A stretch of 64,000 bases of DNA from Bacteroidales bacterium (lineage in GTDB: Bacteria > Bacteroidota > Bacteroidia > Bacteroidales > F082), in NCBI GenBank assembly GCA_016284305.1, contig JAEEON010000015.1, positions 1 through 64,000 on the forward strand. The letters run 5' to 3'. The position numbers were made by a program, and so were the translations under genes. Positions 8,977 to 17,839 of the stretch are shown here, piece by piece; position 1 is the stretch's first letter; each line of letters begins with the position of its first letter. The notes under the pieces are model-generated. The model worked only from the letters and a program-made list of their open reading frames with translations. It was not told the DNA's origin and searched no databases.

Positions 8977-11900
8977 TTATTTTACTACAACAAATCTAGA
9001 GAACGCGACAAATCCATCTTTGAATTCCACTTTTACGATGTAGGTGCCTGAGGCATAGCTGTCGAGGGACCAAGTCATGCCATCACAGCTGACTTCACGA
9101 TCTTCCAATTGGCCACCCATGAGGTCCATCATAGTCACCCTTCTCATGTCCTCTCCCACGATCGTCAACGAGGAACTCGCAGGATTGGGATATAGCTTCA
9201 GCTCCGGCCGATAGAGGTCGTTGACTCCCAAATGGACAAATTGGGCATGTATCGAGTGGTTGCCATTCACATTTCTGAACGTGTATGTCTCCACGGCTCC
9301 CACGTCTTCTCCGTCAACAATGACACTGCCCACCTTGTATCCTTCGTCGGGCATCATGGTAAAGGTACGGTCCTCTCCGGCGGTCACCTGCACTGTCCCT
9401 TCAGGCAATATGGAGCCATGCGAGCTTGATGAAGCCGTGATGGTATATTGTGCGATTGGGACGAACACCGCTGTCAGGGTTCTCGAGCCGTTGACCACAA
9501 ACGAATACTCCGTCTGTGCGAAGACCACGGTTCCGTTTTCGATCCAATTCTCGAACCGGTATCCCGAAAATGCCGTGGCAGTCAAGGTGCACTGTGCTCC
9601 TTCCCCGTACTCGCCACCGCCCGACACCATGCCACCTTCGGCGGGGCTGGCGTTTGCAGTAATCGTATAATGCGAAATGTTTTGCTCAAAGACGGCTATA
9701 TAGATCACATTGTCGGTCACGGTAAACGTATAGTTGACATCGGTCGAGACCAGCGTCCCATCTGCTTCCGTCCATTTCACGAAGGTATAGCCTGCATTGG
9801 CGGTGGCTTTCAAGGAACAGGTCGCACCTTGATTGTAGGTGCCGCCTCCTGACACCGAGCCTCCTTCTGATGGTACGGCTATGGCCGTCACGGTATAGCT
9901 GCCGACGCTTTCAATGAAATGCGCCACATAGGAAGCATCCTCCGTCACGGTGAAGCTATACGCCGATTCATCCGACACGAAGTTTCCATTCTGGGTCCAT
10001 TTTTCGAAAACATAGCCTGAATTCGGCTGGGCCACCAAGGTACAGGTCTCTCCTGCAGGGTAGCTTCCGTCGCCTGAGACTGAGCCTCCGGTAGCGGGAC
10101 TTGCGCTTGCGGTTATCGTGTATTGGATCGGCTCGAAATTTGCAACATAGGATCCATTGGCCATGACCGTAAAGCTATATTCGGCATTCGTTGACACCTC
10201 AGTGCCGTTCTTCGTCCAATTCACAAAGGTATAACCGCTGTTGGCTGTAGCCTTCAAGGTACATAAGCTTCCCGAGTTATAGGTTCCAGCACCTGTCACC
10301 GTGCCACTGAAGAGCGGGTTCACGCTTGCCATAATAGTGTATTGAGTCGTCTCAGGGAGAAAATGGGCGACATACGCGCCACTGGCGGTTACCGTGAAGC
10401 TGTAGTTTGCATTGGTCGATACCGTCGTTCCGTTCTTGGTCCATTTCTCAAACGTATATCCCGACTTGGCAGTAGCCTTTAATGTGCAAGTGCTTCCTGA
10501 GGCATAAGTACCAGCTCCCGCCACCGTACCACTGTTGGCAGGACTCACGCTTGCGGTAATTTCATAGGTATTCACCGTGCTCACGAAGTGAGCGACATAC
10601 GAGCCGCTAGCCGTGACGGTGAAGCTGTAGTTTGCATTGGTCGATACCGTTGTTCCGTTCTTGGTCCATTTCTCAAACGCATATCCTGAGTTCGCGGTGG
10701 CTTTCAAAGTACAAGTGCTTCCTTGAGCATAGTTCCCTGCACCAGTCACCGTGCCGCTATTAGCGGGACTTACGCTTGCTGAAATAGAATATGTGGTGGT
10801 TGGAGGAGTGCCATTGAACAACTCGCTCAAGTTATATACATAACCTGTGTAGTAGTTGTCCTGACCATTGGTATCATCGCTTTGGACATAGGTACCCGTG
10901 CCTTCGTCAACTTGGGCGACAACAATGAGTTGATCACCGATGATGGCAGCTTGGGGAAAGACCATCTCAGTGTTTTCATACGACCAATAATCATCGCCAC
11001 CGCAGAGGGAAACCATATTACCCCAGGTCAGTCCACCATCAGGGGAGTAATTAGCGAAAAGATGATAGTAGAAGAGGCCAGCACCGTCGGTGCAGTTCTC
11101 GTCAAGAGCCACCCATACAGCGACCAAACCATCACTGTCAGGAACCTTACAGAGCACAGGCATAGCACAAATACCTTGGTTGTAGTGGCCATGTTCGCCC
11201 AAGTTGTTGCCATCGCCAACAATAAAGTTCATCTCAGTGGCTTCCCAGTAAGGATCAACGTGACCTTCGTCAGTAAGGGGGGTCAGATAACCCATGTATT
11301 CTGGCCACATCGGGTGGGTAGCATCGCTCCACCACCACATGGAAGCATAAATGTCTTCATAGATGTAAGCAGTGTCCATGATAAAAGGTTGGCCTGGGAC
11401 GAGATTGCCTGGGATAGCGCTTTGGGCAGCACCTTCTGCACCATAAACCAGGTTTTCACCCCAAAATGCAACACCACCAACGCTAGGATAGTAGGAACCA
11501 GAACCAGGTGCACCTTTGCAACCATTCCACTCGTAAGCAAGCTTCAGTTGGTCGTCATCCCACACAGCAGAGACCCAACGAGGATAGAAGAACCAGGTAG
11601 CGGTGTCAACACCATGAATGTTCGGGTGTGAGTAGAACACTTTTCTTTCCCAGGTCTCACCGTTGTCGTCGCTATAGAGAACGAAACCATCAGACCAAGC
11701 GTTGTTGACCACGAGGGTAAGGCGGTTGTCATCAGTGGTTTCCATCCAGTGAGCACAGTTTGAAGTCCAGTCAACAGCGTAATCCTGGTTCATGTATGGG
11801 AGAATGACATTTTGCTTGTCCCAAGTATGACCACCATCAAGTGAACGGAAGTAAATCAAAGGATCGGTAACGCCGTTCATGATGAGGTTGCTGGTGGAAG

Positions 11901-12516
11901 AAGCGGTAGCAATGACATGGATAATGTTATGATTCGGACCCGAGGTCATGACGTTGGGCCAACAGGGCTCATAGGTATTGTCGAGGACACTGGTGGCCGT
12001 CATAGAGCCTGAAGTGATAGCATCTCTGTTGTTAGTGACATAGACACGGCAATCCGTGGCGGTGTGTGATGCTACCACGAGGCCGTTTTGTCCGTATTGG
12101 GCGATGGAACCGAAACCGGTCTTTTCGTTCTCAACACGGCCGCCCATACCTGACCATTCGCCAGTGTTGGAGTCGTAGGTCACAATACCAGTACCACGAG
12201 AGTTGAACGGGATGTCATCGGTTGACTGAGTGAAAGCGAAATCCACCTTGCCGTTGTCCCAAACATGGGTCCAAGTACGAGCACCGTCGTTGCTCTGCCA
12301 GTCATACCAGGTTTGATCTATTGCATTGCCTATGGTTCTAGTCATGACAGTCTCAGCCTGCACGTTCTGCATGACCCGCTCGTTCTCCATACGAGAGGCT
12401 TTTCTCATTTGTTCAGCCTTCGGCCCAACGCTATTTCTGGAAACTTTCTTGACTTGGGAATAACTGGTGCTTACGACAGTTAAGGCCAAAAACAATATAG
12501 TAAATAATCTTTTCAT
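8977..12516 (-). CDS. T9SS-secreted propeller/InlB-repeat protein
   Basis: An 1179-aa secreted protein. After the signal peptide, residues about 60-560 form a sialidase-like region with three Asp-box motifs: SLDGGHTW (about 225), SDDNGETW (about 282) and SPDGGLTW (about 490). These indicate a BNR beta-propeller. No FRIP-type catalytic arginine was seen, so sialidase activity is not claimed. Residues about 575-1095 are seven tandem divergent InlB-B (Flg_new_2-like) repeats of about 73 aa (YTITAS, SGYTFEKWTKNG, VAHF). The last 75 residues form a type A T9SS sorting domain (LKLYPNPASSSLTI to GTYIVKVEF), so export by PorQ-dependent type IX secretion is expected. Eleven bases separate it from FISUMP lipoprotein 2. 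An adhesin or glycan-binding role is inference. Confidence 0.8.
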   Translation of the reverse strand: MKRLFTILFLALTVVSTSYSQVKKVSRNSVGPKAEQMRKASRMENERVMQNVQAETVMTRTIGNAIDQTWYDWQSNDGARTWTHVWDNGKVDFAFTQSTDDIPFNSRGTGIVTYDSNTGEWSGMGGRVENEKTGFGSIAQYGQNGLVVASHTATDCRVYVTNNRDAITSGSMTATSVLDNTYEPCWPNVMTSGPNHNIIHVIATASSTSNLIMNGVTDPLIYFRSLDGGHTWDKQNVILPYMNQDYAVDWTSNCAHWMETTDDNRLTLVVNNAWSDGFVLYSDDNGETWERKVFYSHPNIHGVDTATWFFYPRWVSAVWDDDQLKLAYEWNGCKGAPGSGSYYPSVGGVAFWGENLVYGAEGAAQSAIPGNLVPGQPFIMDTAYIYEDIYASMWWWSDATHPMWPEYMGYLTPLTDEGHVDPYWEATEMNFIVGDGNNLGEHGHYNQGICAMPVLCKVPDSDGLVAVWVALDENCTDGAGLFYYHLFANYSPDGGLTWGNMVSLCGGDDYWSYENTEMVFPQAAIIGDQLIVVAQVDEGTGTYVQSDDTNGQDNYYTGYVYNLSELFNGTPPTTTYSISASVSPANSGTVTGAGNYAQGSTCTLKATANSGYAFEKWTKNGTTVSTNANYSFTVTASGSYVAHFVSTVNTYEITASVSPANSGTVAGAGTYASGSTCTLKATAKSGYTFEKWTKNGTTVSTNANYSFTVTASGAYVAHFLPETTQYTIMASVNPLFSGTVTGAGTYNSGSLCTLKATANSGYTFVNWTKNGTEVSTNAEYSFTVMANGSYVANFEPIQYTITASASPATGGSVSGDGSYPAGETCTLVAQPNSGYVFEKWTQNGNFVSDESAYSFTVTEDASYVAHFIESVGSYTVTAIAVPSEGGSVSGGGTYNQGATCSLKATANAGYTFVKWTEADGTLVSTDVNYTFTVTDNVIYIAVFEQNISHYTITANASPAEGGMVSGGGEYGEGAQCTLTATAFSGYRFENWIENGTVVFAQTEYSFVVNGSRTLTAVFVPIAQYTITASSSSHGSILPEGTVQVTAGEDRTFTMMPDEGYKVGSVIVDGEDVGAVETYTFRNVNGNHSIHAQFVHLGVNDLYRPELKLYPNPASSSLTIVGEDMRRVTMMDLMGGQLEDREVSCDGMTWSLDSYASGTYIVKVEFKDGFVAFSRFVVVK
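9230..10795 (-). repeat. Seven in-frame tandem repeats of about 220 bp
   Basis: Coding repeats for the InlB-like units of the secreted protein. Units begin near 10795, 10570, 10350, 10132, 9904, 9678 and 9447 (reading leftward). Units 1 and 2 share long identical DNA stretches (around 10620-10680 and 10398-10460), so copy-number change by recombination is possible. The seventh unit is divergent. Confidence 0.85.
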
Positions 12517-12527
12517 ATTTATTTCAT

Positions 12528-13973
12528 TTAATTATTCAGAACTTGAACTAAACGAACGCTTTGTCCATAATAACGGTAATCCCTAGCTAAAGGGGAAAGG
12601 CTTCCATTTTGAAAGCTGACAAAGTAGGCATAGTACATATCGTAAGAAGTTGAGGACCAATAATAACCCGAACTACCGACACTATTAACCTCCAATCCAT
12701 CTCTGCTTCCTGCTGCAGGCAAGAACACCACCCCAAAGCGTTGCAGGTTCTCCCAATCCGAAACAGTAATAATGTTACTACTAAAGGAAGAACTATTGTT
12801 GTTATAGTCTTTTAATTCAAATGAAGAAGGGATCCAGTTGTCAGGCAAGAGCATTACCCCGTTCACTCCATTCACCTGAGCTTTGACAAAACGATTCCCG
12901 GAATACGTTGTTCGGCTATTGAACAAATAGACCCACTTATCCTTGGTCAACGAACGCCATTGCTTAGCAACGTTTCCTCCATTACTGATCGGATTTGCGC
13001 CCCAGTCTGCACTTCCATCGTTTGAATACAAGCCGAAAGCATCGTTACCATAGGCATAGTAGTCCATGTATTGCTGATTAACTGACCAAGGTTGATAACA
13101 TATTGCGCCATGATTTATGCCACTGGTTCCCCATCCAAAAAGATCTATCCAACCCGAATAAATATTGGATATGTGAACATTATTATCTCCAACGTAATCA
13201 TACTGATTAGTTGCAAAACGCCAAGCTCGTTCCGTAGCTTTGAATTGAAGATTTCCTTGGGAAAAACAAATCTTCTGGCGGTCACTGACGGAATAGACCC
13301 CGCTGATTGCCCCAACGGGCAATACAAAAGTCGTAAACGAGACCTCATCTCCATAGGTCACCTGACCGTCTTTAATCACATAGGCACGAGCATAATAAGT
13401 TTTACCAGCTTCTAGACCGTCCATCCTCAACAGGAACGTTCCCGCTGAAGAGCTGTTGGAAACGACATGATGATCACTTACTTTAGGTGATGACTGTTCG
13501 GACCAACACAGACCTGATTCTTCATACTCATCATCGTCAGAAGCAGTATTCACCGTGACCTCACAATCTGCCGAACTAAAGGTGATATAAGTCGCTGGCT
13601 TTGTGAAGACATCGATTGAGTTCGTGACCACTTGACCAGGTTCAAATTCATATTCTCCAACCTGATTCCTTACCACAAATCGATAATAATAGGTATGTCC
13701 AGCATCCAAATCGTCGATGCTAGCCGAAAACATGCTTCCATCATTTACCGCTTCGACTTCCTTCTCCAGACAGCACTCTTCTTCGCCATACCTAACAAAA
13801 AGCTGAAAATCGCCCCGATAGGTTACTATACAAGAGAGTTCTATCTTCGTTATGGAGGTGAAAACAGTAACATCGGAGATCTCCGGTGTCACCACCTCAA
13901 CACTATGGTCTTTCCCACATCCAAACAGCGAGATGATGACAAGATATAGAAATATTAACCTAATCTTCTTCAT
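12528..13973 (-). CDS. FISUMP-type surface lipoprotein 2
   Basis: A 481-aa lipoprotein (lipobox Cys19 in SLFGCGKD). Residues about 25-215 carry two Fn3-like domains (ESGLCWSEQS, YYARAYVIKDG, YGDEVSFTTF). About 225-481 is the FISUMP-like module (CFSQGNLQFK, DLFGWGTSGINHG, GYYWSSTSYD, terminal GQSVRLV). It matches FISUMP lipoprotein 1 but has one Fn3-like unit less. It follows PEGA protein 3 after 9 bases, repeating the PEGA-plus-lipoprotein pairing seen at 5376-8946. The DNA is visibly A+T rich relative to the galactose or ribosomal genes in the window, which could reflect later acquisition or relaxed codon choice. Function is unknown. Confidence 0.8.
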   Translation of the reverse strand: MKKIRLIFLYLVIISLFGCGKDHSVEVVTPEISDVTVFTSITKIELSCIVTYRGDFQLFVRYGEEECCLEKEVEAVNDGSMFSASIDDLDAGHTYYYRFVVRNQVGEYEFEPGQVVTNSIDVFTKPATYITFSSADCEVTVNTASDDDEYEESGLCWSEQSSPKVSDHHVVSNSSSAGTFLLRMDGLEAGKTYYARAYVIKDGQVTYGDEVSFTTFVLPVGAISGVYSVSDRQKICFSQGNLQFKATERAWRFATNQYDYVGDNNVHISNIYSGWIDLFGWGTSGINHGAICYQPWSVNQQYMDYYAYGNDAFGLYSNDGSADWGANPISNGGNVAKQWRSLTKDKWVYLFNSRTTYSGNRFVKAQVNGVNGVMLLPDNWIPSSFELKDYNNNSSSFSSNIITVSDWENLQRFGVVFLPAAGSRDGLEVNSVGSSGYYWSSTSYDMYYAYFVSFQNGSLSPLARDYRYYGQSVRLVQVLNN

Positions 13974-13982
13974 GACAAAATC

Positions 13983-15809
13983 TTAGTGATTTGTTGAACT
14001 CTTTTTGATTCGATTCATCCCGAATCCAACTCGGAATTCCATGAATTTAAAGCCCTCGCTAACTACATCAACCGAGACACTAAACCTACCGAAATTGAAC
14101 AGGGAACCTATGCTAACATCAACACCGGAATAACTATCCTCTAACATCTTCACAGGCACATTATTATTGTCGAGCCAGCACTTCGTTCGCATTCCGAAAC
14201 CAACGCCGGCACGCAAACAAACCGGTTCAGCGACCCTCCAGACCACACCTGCAATAGCTGACAAACGAGTACTACAAGATTCTCCAGTATAAAAAGGATA
14301 ATTGTTTGAGATATACCCATCCGTATCACAAGTATGGTGCACACTCAGAGCTTTAAACTGGAAATTACTGGACACTGAGGCAAACCAACCCAATCGTTTC
14401 ACCGAACCCACAGAGAAACCGAACGAAGTCTGAGGTCCTTTTCCTAAAGCGAAATCAAGGGTATAGAAGGACAATGAAGGTATCGTGGATAAAGTGGTAT
14501 CTTTCAGAGGATGAGCAGGTTCCTCCTTCTTCACTTCAGCAATCTCTATCTTATTCAGTGATTCCTCCACTATCATCGTCTTTCCATCTTCAATTTCCAC
14601 TTCTTTGGTCAACGTGACATACCCGTCTTTTTCAAGCCTCACCTCATGCCTTCCTATTAACAAGGAATTCAAGCGCATCGGAGTCTCTCCCACCTTTTTC
14701 CCATCGAGAATAATAGAGGCCATAGGAGGCGTTGAATTCACGACAAGCACGCCAGTAATGGGGATGGGAGACGACAACCAAATGGTGTCGCCCGTCATCT
14801 TCTCCGTAATCACTTTTTGCTCTTTTGTGGGACGGTGTTTTTCTTTTTTACATTCCATGATGTATTTTCCGGCTTCAAGGTCGCCCGACCAGCTTCCGAC
14901 CCCTTTTCGTTCTCCATTCACCCACAGTTCTGCACCTTTATCGCACATGATGGTGAGATGGGAGTAGTTTACATTCAAGTTCACCTTTAAAAGATAAGTC
15001 TCCCCATCGGCAATGGAAATCACTTGCTCAAAGGGTTTGTATTTGGGATGAAGCACTCGGACATTATGTTTCCCGCTACTGAGCTTTCTTGCTGCGTTTA
15101 AGGCATCCGACCCTATGATATTGTCGATATAAATCAAGGATTCCTTAAGAATCTCTTCATTCCCTTCGATTTTCAGGTAGCCAACCGACTGTTTCAGCGT
15201 CACGTTCAGCATCACCTTATTATCAGGGTCATCGACAAGAACCTTTCCCGCACTGGCATGGTGCTCATAGGCTTCAACACGGTATTCATGAACTCCAAAA
15301 TCAACCATCTTAGAGGCCACACCACCAATTACGATCCATGGTTCGTTATCTACAGTGACGACAGCATCTTTTGGGGTCACGTTAAACACTAAAAACTGTT
15401 GGGTCACCACAGGAGTCACTACCGTCTCGACTTTGCCGGTCACCAGCACCATCTCGTAGGTTCGTTCCGCTTCGATTTCCACGGGGAAGAAATAGTCACG
15501 CAACACACCGAGCTGCTGGTGTTTCACCGTCATCTTACGAAGGCCGTGAGGCACCCACACCCAGATCTCGCCGTTTTCCTGTTTGGTATCGACGATGCCC
15601 AAGGCACCGCCTTCGAAAGTGAAACCACGTTGGGTCGTCACCACCTTGATCAAGGCAGCCACATCACCGTTTTGGTCAATCCTCTTCCCGTCACGACTTG
15701 CTGCCGTCATGTCATTCGTCAACGCCTTGAACGACTTCACGTTGATGCTCTGAGCCAAACCACTGACCCACAACCCAATACAGAAAAGAAATAATAAACT
15801 CCTCTTCAT
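13983..15809 (-). CDS. PEGA-repeat envelope protein 3
   Basis: A 608-aa exported protein, first gene of the leftward run. Signal peptide ending GLAQ, then the conserved N-terminal domain (about 20-140), nearly the same as in protein 2. Four PEGA-like repeats follow (last: NSTPPMASIILDGKKVGETP), then a barrel-like C-terminal region. Unlike its paralogues it does not end in Phe but has a basic tail (NRIKKSSTNH), so insertion by the usual barrel signal may be changed. The whole interval upstream of its ATG to the next stop codon (15810-16021) is repeat DNA, so the run is either driven from within repeats or is read through from the gene at 16022. Confidence 0.8.
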   Translation of the reverse strand: MKRSLLFLFCIGLWVSGLAQSINVKSFKALTNDMTAASRDGKRIDQNGDVAALIKVVTTQRGFTFEGGALGIVDTKQENGEIWVWVPHGLRKMTVKHQQLGVLRDYFFPVEIEAERTYEMVLVTGKVETVVTPVVTQQFLVFNVTPKDAVVTVDNEPWIVIGGVASKMVDFGVHEYRVEAYEHHASAGKVLVDDPDNKVMLNVTLKQSVGYLKIEGNEEILKESLIYIDNIIGSDALNAARKLSSGKHNVRVLHPKYKPFEQVISIADGETYLLKVNLNVNYSHLTIMCDKGAELWVNGERKGVGSWSGDLEAGKYIMECKKEKHRPTKEQKVITEKMTGDTIWLSSPIPITGVLVVNSTPPMASIILDGKKVGETPMRLNSLLIGRHEVRLEKDGYVTLTKEVEIEDGKTMIVEESLNKIEIAEVKKEEPAHPLKDTTLSTIPSLSFYTLDFALGKGPQTSFGFSVGSVKRLGWFASVSSNFQFKALSVHHTCDTDGYISNNYPFYTGESCSTRLSAIAGVVWRVAEPVCLRAGVGFGMRTKCWLDNNNVPVKMLEDSYSGVDVSIGSLFNFGRFSVSVDVVSEGFKFMEFRVGFGMNRIKKSSTNH

Positions 15810-15825
15810 AAACCTCTCAATTCTC

Positions 15826-15898
15826 CACCAAGCTTTAAGCCCTAACGGGCTATCTCTAAATTAACTTCGTTGAATGTTTCGCAATTCTAAATTCTCAA
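15826..15898. repeat. Dispersed element with AGCCC/GGGCT hairpin
   Basis: An element of about 70 bases carrying CTTTAAGCCCTAACGGGCTA (hairpin at 15838-15851), then TCTCTAAATTAACTTCGTTG, then heptamers (CTAAATT, CTCAATT). The same element occurs twice in inverted orientation at 57779-57912, and its hairpin part is inside both copies of the 123-bp repeat. It lies in the gap between the genes ending at 16022 and starting at 15809. No T-tract follows the hairpin. Confidence 0.85.
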
Positions 15899-16021
15899 TT
15901 CTCAATTCTGGTTGGTTTGCTTCGTCGCTGCGCTCCTCGCAATGACGTACCCGACCAAAGGCTACCGAGCTTTAAGCCCTAACGGGCTATCTCTAAATTC
16001 TAAATTCTAAATTCTAAATTC
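15899..16021. repeat. Right copy of the 123-bp direct repeat
   Basis: Exact copy of bases 11-133, directly adjoining the stop codon of the minus-strand gene at 16022. It ends in four CTAAATT units (15993-16020). Hairpin AGCCC-TAAC-GGGCT at 15975-15988. Confidence 0.95.
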
Positions 16022-17824
16022 TCAAAAGTCTCCCAACCCGTAAAGCCCAAAATCAGGATCACGGTCCGGCTGCCAGGTACGCACCTTGATAATCGGATTG
16101 TCAGGATCGTTCAAGTCAACATAGAGAAACAGATAGCCTGTGTCACCATAATTGGTGGAATAGTAGTCTTGCTTGATTTGGATGCCATACACCTCGCCGT
16201 ACCTATCGCCTGCTTTCACAATGTCGTTGTTCGCAAAACGGATATTCACGTATTCGTTACTGGCAAAACACCGTTCAAGGTGTTTTATGTATTCGTTTTT
16301 GGTGAATCTGTTGTAACGGATGATCTTGTTATCCATGAAACGGGCCCGTTCCTCGTTGTTCTTATAGACCGAGGTCTTCACCTCTGTACCAGTGATAATC
16401 AAAGCGTTATCATCGAAGATGCTCTGGATGTAATCCAAACGTTTCAAGGCGAAAGCCGTCTTGTAGTTCTCCAAGAACTGGGTAAGGATCATACGAGCCT
16501 GTTCGCTGTAGCTGTCGCGGTTCAAAATATCGGCGGTAGATTCTTCGCCAAGGCCGAAGGCGACGCAATTGATCTTTTGCGAGGCATCAAAGGTGAAAGT
16601 CACATTCTCGACGAACTTGCGGGTGTTGTTACGGAAGCTGAAGCTCATCGGAATGCTACGGCATAGCACCTCATCGCCCATGCGGAGATAACTCAGGTCA
16701 GGTTCTTCAAGGATTCGGGCATTGCCGTAGTTCAACAGTTTACGGAACATCTCGGCGCCATTTTCGGTGAAATAAGGTTCTGCCGAGTGATAGTCTTTGG
16801 CCTTGATGCATCCGATCACTTTCTCCATCACCTTTTTGTAAGGTGCCAGGTCATTTTTCGAGAACTGTCCGGCATCCATGCTCAACACAGCATCTTCGAC
16901 AGATGAAGCCAGCAGGGAGGCATCTTTGGCTTTTAGCGACAGGCTTTCATCGCTCACGTTAATGTAGGCAGAACGGAAATTCCTGCCTTTCATCACCTCC
17001 ACCACGGTGGCAATCTCCTTGTCGATTTGAGCTTCACCCGCATATTCGTACTCGCATTTGATTTTCAGATGCTGTTTCGAGACCCCAGGTTGCATCTCCA
17101 TGATGCCGATGCCGTCGGTGGCGCTGTAGATGTTGGTGTAGCCTCTTCCATCGAAGTAAGTGTAGTCGAGGCTGGCCACGGGCTGATCATTATAGGTGAT
17201 GTAGATAGTCACGAAATCCTCATCGACACTCGACTTTTGCACTTTAAGATTCGAAAGCACTTCGTTGATGCGATTCGGAATCCAGGTCATCAGGACGGCT
17301 CCATCCATCGATGTGACGTTGTTGGCATCGGGAAGGCTTCGCAGCAAGCAGAAGCTCCAGTAATAATAGCGAAGCACATCGTCGATCTTGCGTTTCTCCA
17401 AAGCCTTCTCTGCCAAACCAACCATGTCGATGACCTTGTTCTTTCGGCCTTCGAAGATCTTCTCGACCTCATCGCGACGCACATAGCGAAACACCTGTGC
17501 ATCAGGTTCTTGAGAGACAACTATTTGATCGGTGTTGGTAAGGGTGGCTTGAGAATAGGTCTTCATCACCGATTCGATGGCGGTGGAAGCATCCATGACG
17601 CCATTGACGGCGACTTCCTTCTCCACGTTGACAAAGGCGTTCTCCACACTCAGTGAGATCTTGCTCACCAAGGTCTGCAAAGCCATCTGATCGGCTTCGC
17701 GAATGGATTCGCCCCATCCCTCGCCCCAAAGGTAGTCGGGACTGCTCTTGATCGTCTCGACACTTTGGGCCAACGAAAACAACGGGAGAAGCAAAAGAAG
17801 CAGACAAAAAAGCTTATTCCTCAT
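16022..17824 (-). CDS. Exported LPP20-like protein
   Basis: A 600-aa exported protein of unknown function. The signal peptide ends SLAQ. The segment after it (SSPDYLWGEGWGESIREAD, with ALQTLVSKISLSVE) resembles the LPP20 lipoprotein domain of Bacteroidales proteins, but there is no lipobox Cys here. A middle region (about 200-320) is beta-rich, and the C-terminal part (about 455-600) resembles a nuclear-transport-factor-like fold in its alternation (YIQSIFDDNALIITG, YGDTGYLFLYVDL); that last point is a guess. It starts 15 bases behind the gene at 17840, so the two are likely an operon. The stop abuts the 123-bp repeat. Confidence 0.6.
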   Translation of the reverse strand: MRNKLFCLLLLLLPLFSLAQSVETIKSSPDYLWGEGWGESIREADQMALQTLVSKISLSVENAFVNVEKEVAVNGVMDASTAIESVMKTYSQATLTNTDQIVVSQEPDAQVFRYVRRDEVEKIFEGRKNKVIDMVGLAEKALEKRKIDDVLRYYYWSFCLLRSLPDANNVTSMDGAVLMTWIPNRINEVLSNLKVQKSSVDEDFVTIYITYNDQPVASLDYTYFDGRGYTNIYSATDGIGIMEMQPGVSKQHLKIKCEYEYAGEAQIDKEIATVVEVMKGRNFRSAYINVSDESLSLKAKDASLLASSVEDAVLSMDAGQFSKNDLAPYKKVMEKVIGCIKAKDYHSAEPYFTENGAEMFRKLLNYGNARILEEPDLSYLRMGDEVLCRSIPMSFSFRNNTRKFVENVTFTFDASQKINCVAFGLGEESTADILNRDSYSEQARMILTQFLENYKTAFALKRLDYIQSIFDDNALIITGTEVKTSVYKNNEERARFMDNKIIRYNRFTKNEYIKHLERCFASNEYVNIRFANNDIVKAGDRYGEVYGIQIKQDYYSTNYGDTGYLFLYVDLNDPDNPIIKVRTWQPDRDPDFGLYGLGDF

Positions 17825-17839
17825 TATCAGAAAAAAGGC

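Noticed and set aside
8977-12516. Secreted protein considered as an active sialidase
   Set aside because: Asp-boxes are present but no FRIP motif or arginine triad was recognised; Asp-boxes alone occur in many non-enzymatic propellers.
11-16021. The 123-bp repeats considered as insertion-sequence ends or transposon termini
   Set aside because: They are direct, not inverted, no transposase or integrase lies between, and no target duplication is apparent.
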